Shown: positions 9,282 to 17,214 of the stretch, piece after piece
How the letters are laid out: each line of letters starts with the position of its first letter
How positions within the stretch are numbered: position 1 is the stretch's first letter
Origin: Serratia liquefaciens ATCC 27592
Lineage (GTDB): Bacteria > Pseudomonadota > Gammaproteobacteria > Enterobacterales > Enterobacteriaceae
Direction: 5' to 3'
DNA length: 64,000 nucleotides
Assembly: GCF_000422085.1 (NCBI RefSeq)
Contig: NC_021741.1
Coordinates: 2,418,001-2,482,000, forward strand
The notes under the pieces: model-generated
Databases searched by the model: none
What the model saw: the letters and a program-made list of their open reading frames with translations, nothing else
What the model was told of the DNA's origin: nothing
Program-made: the position numbers and the translations under genes

Positions 9282-9854
9282 ATGTCGGAATCTGATGCGG
9301 TAAAAAATGACCCGCAGGCAGCACCGCCGGGCAACGGCGAGTTGTTTTTGGGCTTTCTGATGCTCGGGCTGATTGGCTTTGGCGGCGTACTGCCGTTGGC
9401 GCGCAATATGCTGGTGGAAGATCGCCGCTGGCTCAGTGGTCAGCAGTTTACCGAGCTGCTGGGGCTGTGCCAGTTTTTGCCGGGTGGCAACGTGATTAAC
9501 CTTTCGGTAGCGGTTGGCATGGAGTTTCGCGGCCTGCGCGGGGCTTTTTGCGCCCTGCTGGGGCTGATCAGCGCACCGACGGCCATCGTAGTCGGTTTGG
9601 GTATGGTTTATGCCCGCTTCCAAAATGACGCGCATGTACAACACGTGTTTGCCGGTCTGGCTGCCGCGGCGGCCGGTTTGTTGCTGTCTACCGGGGTGAA
9701 AATGCTGCTGCCGCTGCGCGGTAAATGGCTGGCACTGGGCATTGTGGCGCTGTGTCTGATCGCCATCGCCTGGCTGCGTTTGCCCTTACTGCCGACCATG
9801 CTGACATTGGCGCCGCTGAGCATCCTGCTGATGTGGTGGAGGGATCGCTCATGA
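9282..9854 (+). CDS. ChrA-type chromate transporter, first half
   Basis: A 190-aa membrane protein of the CHR family, half-size version. It has the N-terminal family signature (LGLIGFGGVLPLARNMLVEDRRWLS, summarised by GFGG and the RRWL turn), the GLCQFLPGGNVINLSVAVG segment and about six hydrophobic helices. Short-chain CHR proteins act as pairs with opposite topology, and the partner gene overlaps it by 4 bp. The start at 9282 was preferred because homologues begin shortly before the GFGG helix; in-frame ATGs at 9231 and 9186 are possible. Family members export chromate, but in many species the natural substrate is unknown. Confidence 0.88.
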   Translation: MSESDAVKNDPQAAPPGNGELFLGFLMLGLIGFGGVLPLARNMLVEDRRWLSGQQFTELLGLCQFLPGGNVINLSVAVGMEFRGLRGAFCALLGLISAPTAIVVGLGMVYARFQNDAHVQHVFAGLAAAAAGLLLSTGVKMLLPLRGKWLALGIVALCLIAIAWLRLPLLPTMLTLAPLSILLMWWRDRS

Positions 9855-10372
9855 TGGCGGTATTGATCTCACTGGCGATCATATTCACCGAGCTGTCACT
9901 GCTGGCATTTGGCGGCGGTATGACCATTCTGCCGGAAATGCAGCGTCAGGTGGTGGAGGTTCACCAATGGATGAGCGCGCAGGAGTTCAGTGCGCTGTTC
10001 GCCATGGCGCAGGCCGCGCCGGGGCCGAATATGATGATTGTGCCGCTGGTGGGGTGGCACGTGGCCGGGTGGGCCGGGCTGTTGGTGTCCTCCATCGCCA
10101 AGTTCGGCCCGTCGTCGATTGTTACCCTGCTGGTGATGGGCGTCTGGCGGCGTTTCAAGGACAAGCCCTGGCGGCGTCGGGTGCAAAGTGGATTGGTGCC
10201 GGTGACCGTTGGTTTGGTGGCGGCCAGTGGCGTGCTGATTGCCGAAGCTTCCGCACCGAATTGGCCGTTGGCGATGATTATCCTGCTGGCAACGGTGCTG
10301 AGCATGAGCAAACGTATTCACCCATTATGGGTGTTGGCGGGCGGGGCGATACTGGGGCTGTTGGTGGCGTAA
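9851..10372 (+). CDS. ChrA-type chromate transporter, second half
   Basis: A 173-aa CHR-family half protein with LAFGGGMTILPEMQRQVV at the N-terminus and MAQAAPGPNMM, the family's conserved APGPN motif, in the second helix pair. The ATG overlaps the stop of the first half (ATGA), so the two subunits are translated together and probably form a heterodimer. The downstream 39 bp hold a hairpin shared with the convergent inhibitor gene. Confidence 0.88.
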   Translation: MMAVLISLAIIFTELSLLAFGGGMTILPEMQRQVVEVHQWMSAQEFSALFAMAQAAPGPNMMIVPLVGWHVAGWAGLLVSSIAKFGPSSIVTLLVMGVWRRFKDKPWRRRVQSGLVPVTVGLVAASGVLIAEASAPNWPLAMIILLATVLSMSKRIHPLWVLAGGAILGLLVA

Positions 10373-10379
10373 TCGATAT

Positions 10380-10403
10380 TGGCGGCAGGGGCTGCTGCCG
10401 CCA
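10380..10403. terminator. Bidirectional hairpin between chrA half and protease inhibitor
   Basis: Nine-base-pair stem TGGCGGCAG/CTGCCGCCA with a six-base loop fills the gap between convergent genes. There is no T tract. Confidence 0.55.
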
Positions 10404-10410
10404 GAGTAAG

Positions 10411-10827
10411 TTACTGGCGCGGCGTCAGCGAAAAGCGGGGCTTGCCGTTATGGTTCATCACTTCATAGCGTTTGGGGGCCGTCAACGCCAGAAACGCTAC
10501 CATGCTGCCATCGGCATTGGTCAGCGTCATGCCGTCCGGCGTCGGACGCCAGGCCACCGGCAGTTCGGTGAGCGACAAGGGTTGCAGACACTGCTCTTCA
10601 GCGGTGAAACGGTAGGCGTTAGTTCCTTCGATCAGTTCATCGCTTAATTCAACGTTGCAGGCTGGGGCTTTGCCTTCGGCATCGTTCAACTGCCAGTGCC
10701 CCTTCAGCGCAGAGGGGGCCAGCAGGGGCAGTGAACTGGCAAAGGTAGTGCTGCTTAACATAAGGCTCATAACAACTCCTGTCAGGGCAACGCGCCTGAG
10801 TGCGCGCAAAGAGAGAAATCTCGACAT
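10411..10827 (-). CDS. inh: Periplasmic serralysin inhibitor, AprI/Inh family
   Basis: A 138-aa secreted protein with a signal peptide (about residues 1-30, ending TTFAS), then a small beta-barrel inhibitor domain starting ALKGHWQL. The two cysteines (APACN and EEQCL) match the single disulfide of Inh/AprI inhibitors, whose N-terminal segment plugs the metalloprotease active site. The start at 10827 has AAGGAG 7-8 nt upstream. It lies divergent from serralysin 1 at 11189, the classical pairing; the protein protects the periplasm from prematurely released protease. Confidence 0.88.
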   Translation of the reverse strand: MSRFLSLRALRRVALTGVVMSLMLSSTTFASSLPLLAPSALKGHWQLNDAEGKAPACNVELSDELIEGTNAYRFTAEEQCLQPLSLTELPVAWRPTPDGMTLTNADGSMVAFLALTAPKRYEVMNHNGKPRFSLTPRQ

Positions 10828-11188
10828 CGGCCACTCCTTACTGAAATCCGTTAATACCATAGCACGATCCTTGTTGCTGGGTGATCCAAGGATAAGTGAT
10901 TTTAATACTCGTTTATTCTGAATCAATGAATAACCCGCAGTATAAATGACGAGCAATTAAAGCCAGTAGTCTTCTTGTTATTGTGGTCTATATTTTTCAA
11001 TTATTTGTTTTTAATTGCTTTAATGATTTTATTTGATTTGAAATGCCTGCTTATTATTCCACTGTTGTATGGTTGCGCCGTCAGACTAATTCCCTATGCT
11101 GGATTGCGGAACTGGAATGTTCCCATTAGTTATTTTGATTGAATGCCTCACCAATTGAGTGAATTCCTATTGTGTAAAGGAGAATGCG
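10828..11188. other. 361-bp AT-rich divergent promoter region, inhibitor/serralysin 1
   Basis: No gene seen. It is markedly AT-rich at 10960-11060. A short inverted repeat GGAAC/GTTCC (11108-11112 and 11119-11123) lies 66 bp before the protease start and could be a regulator site. Confidence 0.5.
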
Positions 11189-12799
11189 ATGAACCGCAAT
11201 CACAATGAAATTTTGCAAGATGACGAAGCGTTTACCGGCCTGGCGGCCACATCCCCCCACGATCCCAACTATCAATTCTACTATCACCAAACCGGCAGCA
11301 TCTACAATGGACTGGGCTATGGCGCTTATCTGACGTTGGATAATGCCAATCTCTACAGCAACCAGCGAGGTACCGGCCCGCTGACTACCTGGGGTAAGAC
11401 CCGCGAAAACTACAGCTCCGAGCGCGCTGCCGATCAGCTGACTCGCAGCGGGTATACGCACAACGGCGACAACGTTTTCCATCAGCCGGCAGATCTGACC
11501 TTTTCCTTCCTGACCCAGGAAGCGCTGGATGTTATCGGCAGAACCGGAACGGGTAACAACGCCAATAAAGGGCTGGAGCCGTTGACCGAAGCGGCTAAAA
11601 GTCAGGCGTTAAAATCGATGCAGGCCTGGGCAGACGTGGCAAATGTCACCTTTACCGAAGCGCAGTCCACGGATCTGAACCACCGGGCAGACATCACCTT
11701 CGCTTATTACACCCAGAAAGCCGATGGCAGCGCTGCGGATGACAATGCCTTTGGTTACTATCCCGCCACCTCTGATCCTGCGGATGATAACAGCTACGCC
11801 GGTACGGTCTGGTTTAATAAAGGTTTTCTTACTCATCAAGCGCCGGTGCCGGGGGATTTCAGCAGCCAGACCTTCACCCATGAAATTGGCCATGCATTGG
11901 GCTTGATGCACCCTGGCGATTATGATGCTTCCGACGACAAGGACCCCACTTATTTCGATGACGCCGTGTATTATCAGGATTCGGTACAATATTCGATAAT
12001 GAGCTACTTCAGCGGCAATAACACCGGCTCCGATACCAAAGGGGTCAACGGTTATGGCCCGATGATTGACGACATCGCCGCGATGCAGAAACTGTACGGT
12101 GCCAATATGGAAACGCGCACCGGGGATTCGGTGTACGGGTTTAATTCCAATACCGGGCGTGACTTCCTGACCGCAACGGCGGATAACGGCAAGCCGGTGA
12201 ACTTTGCGGTGTGGGACGCGGGCGGCAACGACACGCTGGATTTTTCCGGCTACAGCCAGCAGCAACTGATTAATCTCAATGACGGCGCCTTTTCCAGCGT
12301 CGGCGGCGGCACGCAGAACGTATCGATCGCCAATAATGCGGTGATCGAGAACGCCATTGGTGGCAGTGGTCGTGATGTGCTCATCGGCAACGAACAGGAC
12401 AATTTACTGGCCGGCAATGCCGGTTCGGACATGTTGTATGGCGGGTTGGGGGCGGATCATCTGTGGGGCGGCAAAGACGCCAACAACTTCGCCGATTATT
12501 TCGTTTACCTCAATGCTAATGAGTCCACCACGACGGCATTCGATGTGATCGAGGATTTCGAGCACGGCGTCGACAAAATCGACCTTTCCGGGCTGCGTTT
12601 CAACAACAGCCTGAGTGAACTGCGGTTGATCGACAGTGCCGACAGCTTCAGCGGACAGAAAGGCGAGTTCAAACTTAACTTCGATACCTTTAACGGCACG
12701 ACCGATTTATTGCTGAATACCCATAACGACAGCTATGCGGCGGATTTCAAAATCCAGGTCGTAGGCCAGGTGGAGCAAAGCGATATTCTGTTTGCCTGA
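11189..12799 (+). CDS. Serralysin-family secreted zinc metalloprotease (serralysin 1)
   Basis: A 536-aa metzincin. The zinc site HEIGHALGLMH gives H231, E232, H235 and H241, and the Met-turn SIMSY gives M271 and Y273. The C-terminal half has the RTX beta-roll: about four GGxGxDxLx nonapeptides from GGSGRDVLI to GGLGADHLW, binding calcium. There is no N-terminal signal; secretion is by a type I exporter reading the C-terminus, but no exporter genes are in this window. The start ATG 11189 sits after AAGGAGA. It is longer at the N-terminus than typical serralysins (about 480 aa) and ends DILFA, not DFIV as in the second copy at 55569. Confidence 0.93.
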   Translation: MNRNHNEILQDDEAFTGLAATSPHDPNYQFYYHQTGSIYNGLGYGAYLTLDNANLYSNQRGTGPLTTWGKTRENYSSERAADQLTRSGYTHNGDNVFHQPADLTFSFLTQEALDVIGRTGTGNNANKGLEPLTEAAKSQALKSMQAWADVANVTFTEAQSTDLNHRADITFAYYTQKADGSAADDNAFGYYPATSDPADDNSYAGTVWFNKGFLTHQAPVPGDFSSQTFTHEIGHALGLMHPGDYDASDDKDPTYFDDAVYYQDSVQYSIMSYFSGNNTGSDTKGVNGYGPMIDDIAAMQKLYGANMETRTGDSVYGFNSNTGRDFLTATADNGKPVNFAVWDAGGNDTLDFSGYSQQQLINLNDGAFSSVGGGTQNVSIANNAVIENAIGGSGRDVLIGNEQDNLLAGNAGSDMLYGGLGADHLWGGKDANNFADYFVYLNANESTTTAFDVIEDFEHGVDKIDLSGLRFNNSLSELRLIDSADSFSGQKGEFKLNFDTFNGTTDLLLNTHNDSYAADFKIQVVGQVEQSDILFA

Positions 12800-12813
12800 G
12801 TGCCGTGCTTGAT

Positions 12814-12834
12814 AAGGGCCCGAGGGCCCTTTTT
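12814..12834 (+). terminator. Rho-independent terminator of serralysin 1
   Basis: Stem AAGGGCC/GGCCCTT with a CGAG tetraloop followed by TTTT, 14 bp after the protease stop codon. Confidence 0.8.
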
Positions 12835-12856
12835 CTCAAGCTGCCATCTCCGGTCT

Positions 12857-13864
12857 TTAAGGGCGCAGAGCCCTGATCAGCGCCTGATTGAACCGTTCGG
12901 GCTCTTCCATTTGCGGCGCATGCCCCAGGCCCGGGAATTCGATCAGGTTGGCGTGCGGGATCATTTTCGCCACCTGTTTCCCCAGCAGATTATAGTGCCC
13001 GAGCTGAGCCTTGACGGCGGGGGGAGCGATATCGCTGCCGATGGCGGTGGTGTCGGCGGTGCCAATCATCAAGGTGGTCGGCGTTTGCAGATCCTTGAAC
13101 TCGTAGAACACCGGCTGGGTGAAAATCATGTCGTAAATCAGCGCCGAGTTCCAGGCCACCAGGCGATGACCAGGCCCATTATTCAGCCCGGCCAGCATAT
13201 CGACCCAGCGGTCATATTCCGGCTTCCAGCGGCCAACATAATAGGTCTGCAGTTCGTACTGTCGAATACCGGCAGCGGAGGTTTTCAATTCACGCTCGAA
13301 CCACCGATCGACGCTGCGCCACGGCACGCCTTTGGCTTTCCAGTCTTCCAGCCCAATCGGATTGACCATCACCAGCCGTTCCACCGCCTGCGGGTACATC
13401 AGGCTATAGCGGGTTGCCAGCATGCCACCGGTAGAATGGCCGACGATCACCGCTTTAGCGATTTTAAGGTTATTCATTAGCGCGTGGGTATTGTTCGCCA
13501 ACTGCTGAAAGCTGTATTGGTAGTGCTGCGGTTTGGTGGAGCTGCAAAAGCCGATTTGATCGGGCGCGATCACCCGATAACCGGCCTTGCTTAGTGCTTT
13601 GATGGTGTCTTGCCAGGTGGCGGCACAGAAGTTTTTGCCGTGCATCAGCACCACAGTATGGCCGTTGGCATCGCCCTCTGGCGGCACGTCCATATAGCCC
13701 ATGCTTAACTGCTGCCCCTGAGAGCTGAAGCTGAATTGTTGCAGCGGGTAAGGGTAGTGAAAGCCCTGTAGCTCCTGACCGTATTTGGGGGGGTCGGCAG
13801 CCACGCTGGCAGAAAAGGCGGCCAGAGCAGCGGCTAGCGCGACTCGACGGGTCAATCTCAGCAT
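12857..13864 (-). CDS. Exported alpha/beta-hydrolase
   Basis: A 335-aa protein with a signal peptide (MLRLTRRVALAAALAAFSASVAA). It has an alpha/beta-hydrolase fold: oxyanion region VLMHGKNF, nucleophile elbow VGHSTGG, acid region GTADTTA and C-terminal catalytic His in GLGHAPQME. The family includes epoxide hydrolases, lactonases and haloperoxidase-like esterases; the substrate is not inferable. It reads toward serralysin 1. A hairpin at 13915-13942 separates it from the PhyH gene upstream on the same strand. Confidence 0.85.
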   Translation of the reverse strand: MLRLTRRVALAAALAAFSASVAADPPKYGQELQGFHYPYPLQQFSFSSQGQQLSMGYMDVPPEGDANGHTVVLMHGKNFCAATWQDTIKALSKAGYRVIAPDQIGFCSSTKPQHYQYSFQQLANNTHALMNNLKIAKAVIVGHSTGGMLATRYSLMYPQAVERLVMVNPIGLEDWKAKGVPWRSVDRWFERELKTSAAGIRQYELQTYYVGRWKPEYDRWVDMLAGLNNGPGHRLVAWNSALIYDMIFTQPVFYEFKDLQTPTTLMIGTADTTAIGSDIAPPAVKAQLGHYNLLGKQVAKMIPHANLIEFPGLGHAPQMEEPERFNQALIRALRP

Positions 13865-13914
13865 CCTGATGTCCTTATGAAAATCGGCAAGAGTCTGAGT
13901 ATAGCCGTAAAGAC

Positions 13915-13942
13915 CATGCCTCCCTGATGAAAAGGAGGCATG
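13915..13942 (-). terminator. Hairpin downstream of the SDR-PhyH pair
   Basis: Nine-base-pair perfect stem CATGCCTCC/GGAGGCATG, six bases past the PhyH stop codon at 13948. On the minus strand the loop carries four T residues. It probably ends the SDR-PhyH transcript. Confidence 0.5.
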
Positions 13943-13947
13943 AAACG

Positions 13948-15105
13948 CTAGGCGCTGCGCAACTGTTGTTGGCGCTCAAGCTGCTGGTTGAAATGCGCGG
14001 GGGCCCAATCCGCCTGCAGCGCCTGCATCAGCAACTGCTGCTGGGTCTGCGGAGCCAGTCCGGCCAGCGGCGGATCGCTGTCCAGATTGGTGGGGAAAGA
14101 GTAGCCGTCTGCCGCCGCCGCGACGGTCGCCGCCAACTCCGCACCCAGCAGTTCTCCAGCTTGATAGCGCCGCAGCAACGCCGGATAGATCTGCTGCAGC
14201 AGGCGCAAGCGGTTCACGGTTTCCATCGGCTTGCCGAATGCCGATGAGACCTGCAACAGATTGGCGATGCGCACATGGTCGTGGGTGACATTGTTGCCCG
14301 CAGCATGGAACAGCGCCGGGTTAAAGAACAGCGTGTCTCCCAGCTCCAGCGGCAGCTGTACGGCATGTTGCTGGAAATAGTCGATAAACTCCGGACGTCG
14401 CCAGGCCAGGTAGCCGCCGGGATACTGGTGTGAGAACGGCAGTAATTGAGTTGGGCCGGACTCCAGCGGCATCGCGGAATGCGCCACCGCACCTTGCAAC
14501 GTCAGATACTGGGACAGCAGTTGCAGCGGCAACGGAAAACGTTGTACGTCCTGATTTTCCTGAAAGCCCAGATGGTAGTCACGGTGCGGTTGCTGTGCTT
14601 TGCCCCCAGGGCGCACTACGTTGACCTGCGCCGTCATTTGATACCAGGGGCCGAGCCAGGCTTCGCTGACCAACGCCAGCACAGGGTTGGCGTAGTAATC
14701 AATAAAAGCATCGGGATCGTGCTGGGCGGCCTTTTGCAGAGAATTCCAGATGCGGCCGTTATTGCCGGCGGCAGAGAAGTGATCGCCCGCGTTCCCTCTG
14801 GCGGCTTCTTCCTGGAAAATGGCCTCGAAAACCCGGTTGTGGCGCTCTATGATGCTCTTGTCGGGATAGGTGTTTTTAATCACCAGCACGCCTGGGCCGG
14901 TGGAAAGCGCCCGGTGCAGCTCACTCAATACCGAGGTTTTATCGGTTTGCGCACACTCAATCAGCGTGGCAGCGTGATAAATCAGTACGTTTTTTTGCGC
15001 GTCGGCCGCCAGTGGATAGTCACTCAATGTGAGCGACTGCTCACATGTCTGGCCAAAGTCATCAACCGAAAGCCGGTCAGGCTGTAAAAAAAGAGTTTCA
15101 GTCAT
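13948..15105 (-). CDS. Phytanoyl-CoA dioxygenase (PhyH)-family Fe(II)/2-oxoglutarate oxygenase
   Basis: A 385-aa protein of the PhyH superfamily. The double-stranded beta-helix core holds the Fe(II) ligands HRD (PQQPHRDYH, about residue 175) and a distal His in the [13 protein letters not shown] region (about residue 270), with VRIANLLQ downstream as the expected 2-oxoglutarate-binding Arg. Such enzymes hydroxylate small molecules or lipids. Its start overlaps the SDR stop by 8 bp, so the two form a translationally coupled pair, SDR first. The oxygenase could generate the alcohol that the SDR oxidises. A LacI-type regulator is divergent. The substrate is unknown. Confidence 0.85.
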   Translation of the reverse strand: MTETLFLQPDRLSVDDFGQTCEQSLTLSDYPLAADAQKNVLIYHAATLIECAQTDKTSVLSELHRALSTGPGVLVIKNTYPDKSIIERHNRVFEAIFQEEAARGNAGDHFSAAGNNGRIWNSLQKAAQHDPDAFIDYYANPVLALVSEAWLGPWYQMTAQVNVVRPGGKAQQPHRDYHLGFQENQDVQRFPLPLQLLSQYLTLQGAVAHSAMPLESGPTQLLPFSHQYPGGYLAWRRPEFIDYFQQHAVQLPLELGDTLFFNPALFHAAGNNVTHDHVRIANLLQVSSAFGKPMETVNRLRLLQQIYPALLRRYQAGELLGAELAATVAAAADGYSFPTNLDSDPPLAGLAPQTQQQLLMQALQADWAPAHFNQQLERQQQLRSA

Positions 15106-15949
15106 GATGTGCTCCCGAGTTCAGGCTCAGCGGGTGGTCCGGTTTTGGTGAGCCGCCATCGCCGCAGCCAATCACCCCCTGATCGAAGTCGACAACCGCG
15201 CCGGTCATCATTCCGGACTCCTCAGACAGCAAGAACGCCACCGCACGCGCCACTTCCCGTGGTTTCAACAAGCGCCCAAACGGCTGTTGCCGTTCCGCCT
15301 GCGCTAACCAATTCTCATCGGCGTCGTGATACTGGCGCTGAATTTCATGCTCATGTGGCGTGTCCATCCAGCCGATATTCAGGCCGTTTACCCGGATGCG
15401 GTTGCGCATGGCGCTGAAGGCGACGTTTTTGGTCAGGGTGATCAGTGCGCCTTTTGACGCGGCATAAGGCGCGAGAAACGACTGACCCCCGTGCGCAGTA
15501 ATGGTAATGATGTTAACGATGGAACCCGCAACCTGATGCTTGATCATCACTTTGATGGCTTCCTGCATCAAGAAGAAGGGTGCGCGAATATTGACGGCGA
15601 AAATGGCGTCGAACAGCTCTGGCGTGGTGTCGATTATGGTACCGCGGTCGGACATGCCGGCGCAGTTAACCAACCCATGCAGGGTACCGAAAGCCTTTTC
15701 CGCTTCGGCAATGACGTTGCGGCAGGCTGCCGGATCGGCAATGTCAGCGGTGACGAATCGGGCATCGCAACCGGTAGCGCGTAACTTCTCTGCCTGGGCG
15801 GCCCCCGCTTTCTGATTGCGGCCGCAAAGCATCAGCCCTGCGGCTCCGCGCTCGGCCAGCAGTTGTGCCACCGCAGCGCCCAGCCCCTGGGTTGCCCCCG
15901 TCACCACGTAATAGTTTCCTGAAAACATAGTGTTTACATTCTCGTGCAT
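15098..15949 (-). CDS. Short-chain dehydrogenase/reductase
   Basis: A 283-aa classical SDR. The Rossmann cofactor motif is TGATQGLG near residues 18-25, NCAG follows about residue 95, and the catalytic Tyr-Lys is in the YAASK motif ([14 protein letters not shown]) with an upstream Ser in the IVNIITI strand region. No obvious specificity signature. Start ATG 15949 has GAGG at a spacing of 8; a second ATG 21 bp downstream is possible. First gene of a two-gene unit with the PhyH oxygenase, divergent from a LacI-family regulator with operator-like repeats between. Confidence 0.88.
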   Translation of the reverse strand: MHENVNTMFSGNYYVVTGATQGLGAAVAQLLAERGAAGLMLCGRNQKAGAAQAEKLRATGCDARFVTADIADPAACRNVIAEAEKAFGTLHGLVNCAGMSDRGTIIDTTPELFDAIFAVNIRAPFFLMQEAIKVMIKHQVAGSIVNIITITAHGGQSFLAPYAASKGALITLTKNVAFSAMRNRIRVNGLNIGWMDTPHEHEIQRQYHDADENWLAQAERQQPFGRLLKPREVARAVAFLLSEESGMMTGAVVDFDQGVIGCGDGGSPKPDHPLSLNSGAHHD

Positions 15950-16035
15950 TGCGTCAGCCTCAGATAATTTTTGATATTGAAAATCAATCGGTTGTTTTTA
16001 TCTTCATCTTGCTATTGCTAACACTAGCATCTACA

Positions 16036-16049
16036 TTTTGTTAACAAAA
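16036..16049. promoter_or_regulatory. Perfect 14-bp palindrome, putative LacI-family operator
   Basis: TTTTGTTAACAAAA in the divergent region between the SDR operon and the LacI-type gene. Perfect twofold symmetry and location make it the best operator candidate for that regulator. Confidence 0.5.
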
Positions 16050-16076
16050 CCTCACTGAAACCTCAAAAAGACCTCA
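16048..16076. repeat. Three direct repeats of (A/G)ACCTCA at 11-bp period
   Basis: Copies at 16048-16054 (AACCTCA), 16059-16065 (AACCTCA) and 16070-16076 (GACCTCA). The exact 11-bp period puts all three on one face of the helix, just upstream of the regulator start and touching the palindrome. Confidence 0.6.
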
Positions 16077-16089
16077 ATTTGGTGACGTC

Positions 16090-17130
16090 ATGAAATTCTC
16101 TATCAAGCAAATTGCCGGGCAGGCGGGCGTCAGCAAGGCAACGGTCGATCGCGCGCTGCATCAGCGGGGCAAGGTGCATCAACAAACCTTGCGGCGTATT
16201 GAGCAGGCGCTGCAGGATTTGGAAAATCAGCAGCGCAGCGGGCTCGCCAGCGGCCGTACGCTGCCGATTGACGTGGTGATGCACACGCCGCAGCGTTTCA
16301 GTCAGTTGGTTACGGATGCACTGTGTAGCCAGTTGAGTGCTTTTGTGCCGTTTCGCATTACGCTGCGCTTTCATATTTTCGAACAGATCGGTACCGCTGA
16401 ACTGCAGCAGGTGCTCGAGCGCTGCCGTAGCCAGGGCTCCTACGGGGTGATCCTGAAGGTGAGCGATGAGCAATTGCTCAATGACAGCGTCGGTTTGTTG
16501 CAGCAGCAGGGCATACCGGTGGTGACCATAGTGACCGATCTGCCACAAAGTCGGCGCATCAGCTATATCGGCATGGATAACCGAGCCGCCGGTCGTACAG
16601 CGGCTTATCTGATGGCACGCTGGTTACCGCCCCAGCCGCAGCGGGTGGCAGTGGTGATCAGCAGCCAGGGTTTTCGCGGCGAAGAAGAAAGAGAGAGTGG
16701 ATTCCGTCAATGGCTGCGGGAAAGGGCACCGCATCTGAGCGTGGTGGACATTAGCGGTGGCCTGGGGGTGTATGCACCGACTCTGGCACGAGTGACGGAA
16801 ACGTTGCGCTGTCATCCGGATATTCACGCGGTTTACAGCGTCGGTGGAGGGAACTCCGCGATTGTTGAGGCGTTCAGCCGGCAACAGCGGCCGCTGGCGG
16901 CGTTTATCGGCCACGATTTGGATCAGGAGAATCGCCAACTGCTGGCACAAGAGCGGATTGATGCGGTGATCGACCACGATTTACAACGGGACGCGCGCAA
17001 TGCCTTCCAGGCCATTTTGCAACACCACGGCTTTGTTCCCGGCAATATCATCACGCATGCCTTTTCAAGGGTTAGCGTGGTGACGCCGTTTAATCTTTCA
17101 ATGGTCGACGAACCCTCTGCCGGTGTTTAA
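16090..17130 (+). CDS. LacI-family transcriptional regulator
   Basis: A 346-aa regulator. The N-terminal helix-turn-helix (IKQIAGQAGVSKATVDRAL, residues 5-23) is LacI type, with a short hinge helix. Residues 65-335 form a periplasmic-binding-protein-like effector domain, usually a sugar sensor. It has the YIGMDNRAAGRTAAYLM segment typical of the ligand-domain hinge. Divergent from the SDR/PhyH pair with 140 bp between, so it probably controls that pair and itself. The effector domain suggests a carbohydrate-like inducer, a hint to the PhyH/SDR substrate. Confidence 0.9.
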   Translation: MKFSIKQIAGQAGVSKATVDRALHQRGKVHQQTLRRIEQALQDLENQQRSGLASGRTLPIDVVMHTPQRFSQLVTDALCSQLSAFVPFRITLRFHIFEQIGTAELQQVLERCRSQGSYGVILKVSDEQLLNDSVGLLQQQGIPVVTIVTDLPQSRRISYIGMDNRAAGRTAAYLMARWLPPQPQRVAVVISSQGFRGEEERESGFRQWLRERAPHLSVVDISGGLGVYAPTLARVTETLRCHPDIHAVYSVGGGNSAIVEAFSRQQRPLAAFIGHDLDQENRQLLAQERIDAVIDHDLQRDARNAFQAILQHHGFVPGNIITHAFSRVSVVTPFNLSMVDEPSAGV

Positions 17131-17145
17131 CGCCGAAGGTTTTTA

Positions 17146-17163
17146 CCACCGGCGAACCGGTGG
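17146..17163. repeat. Inverted repeat between convergent genes
   Basis: Stem CCACCGG/CCGGTGG with a CGAA loop, between the LacI-type stop (17130) and the GMC dehydrogenase stop (17215). It may act as a weak terminator; no T run follows on the plus strand. Confidence 0.4.
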
Positions 17164-17214
17164 CGAAGGGGGGAATCAGCCTGGTGACGGGCTCTTTTTA
17201 ACAGCAATAGGTTA

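Noticed and set aside
8262..9644. Extension of the LysR protein to a 460-residue frame
   Set aside because: The extra N-terminal 154 residues run over the divergent chrA gene; the helix-turn-helix begins at 9182.
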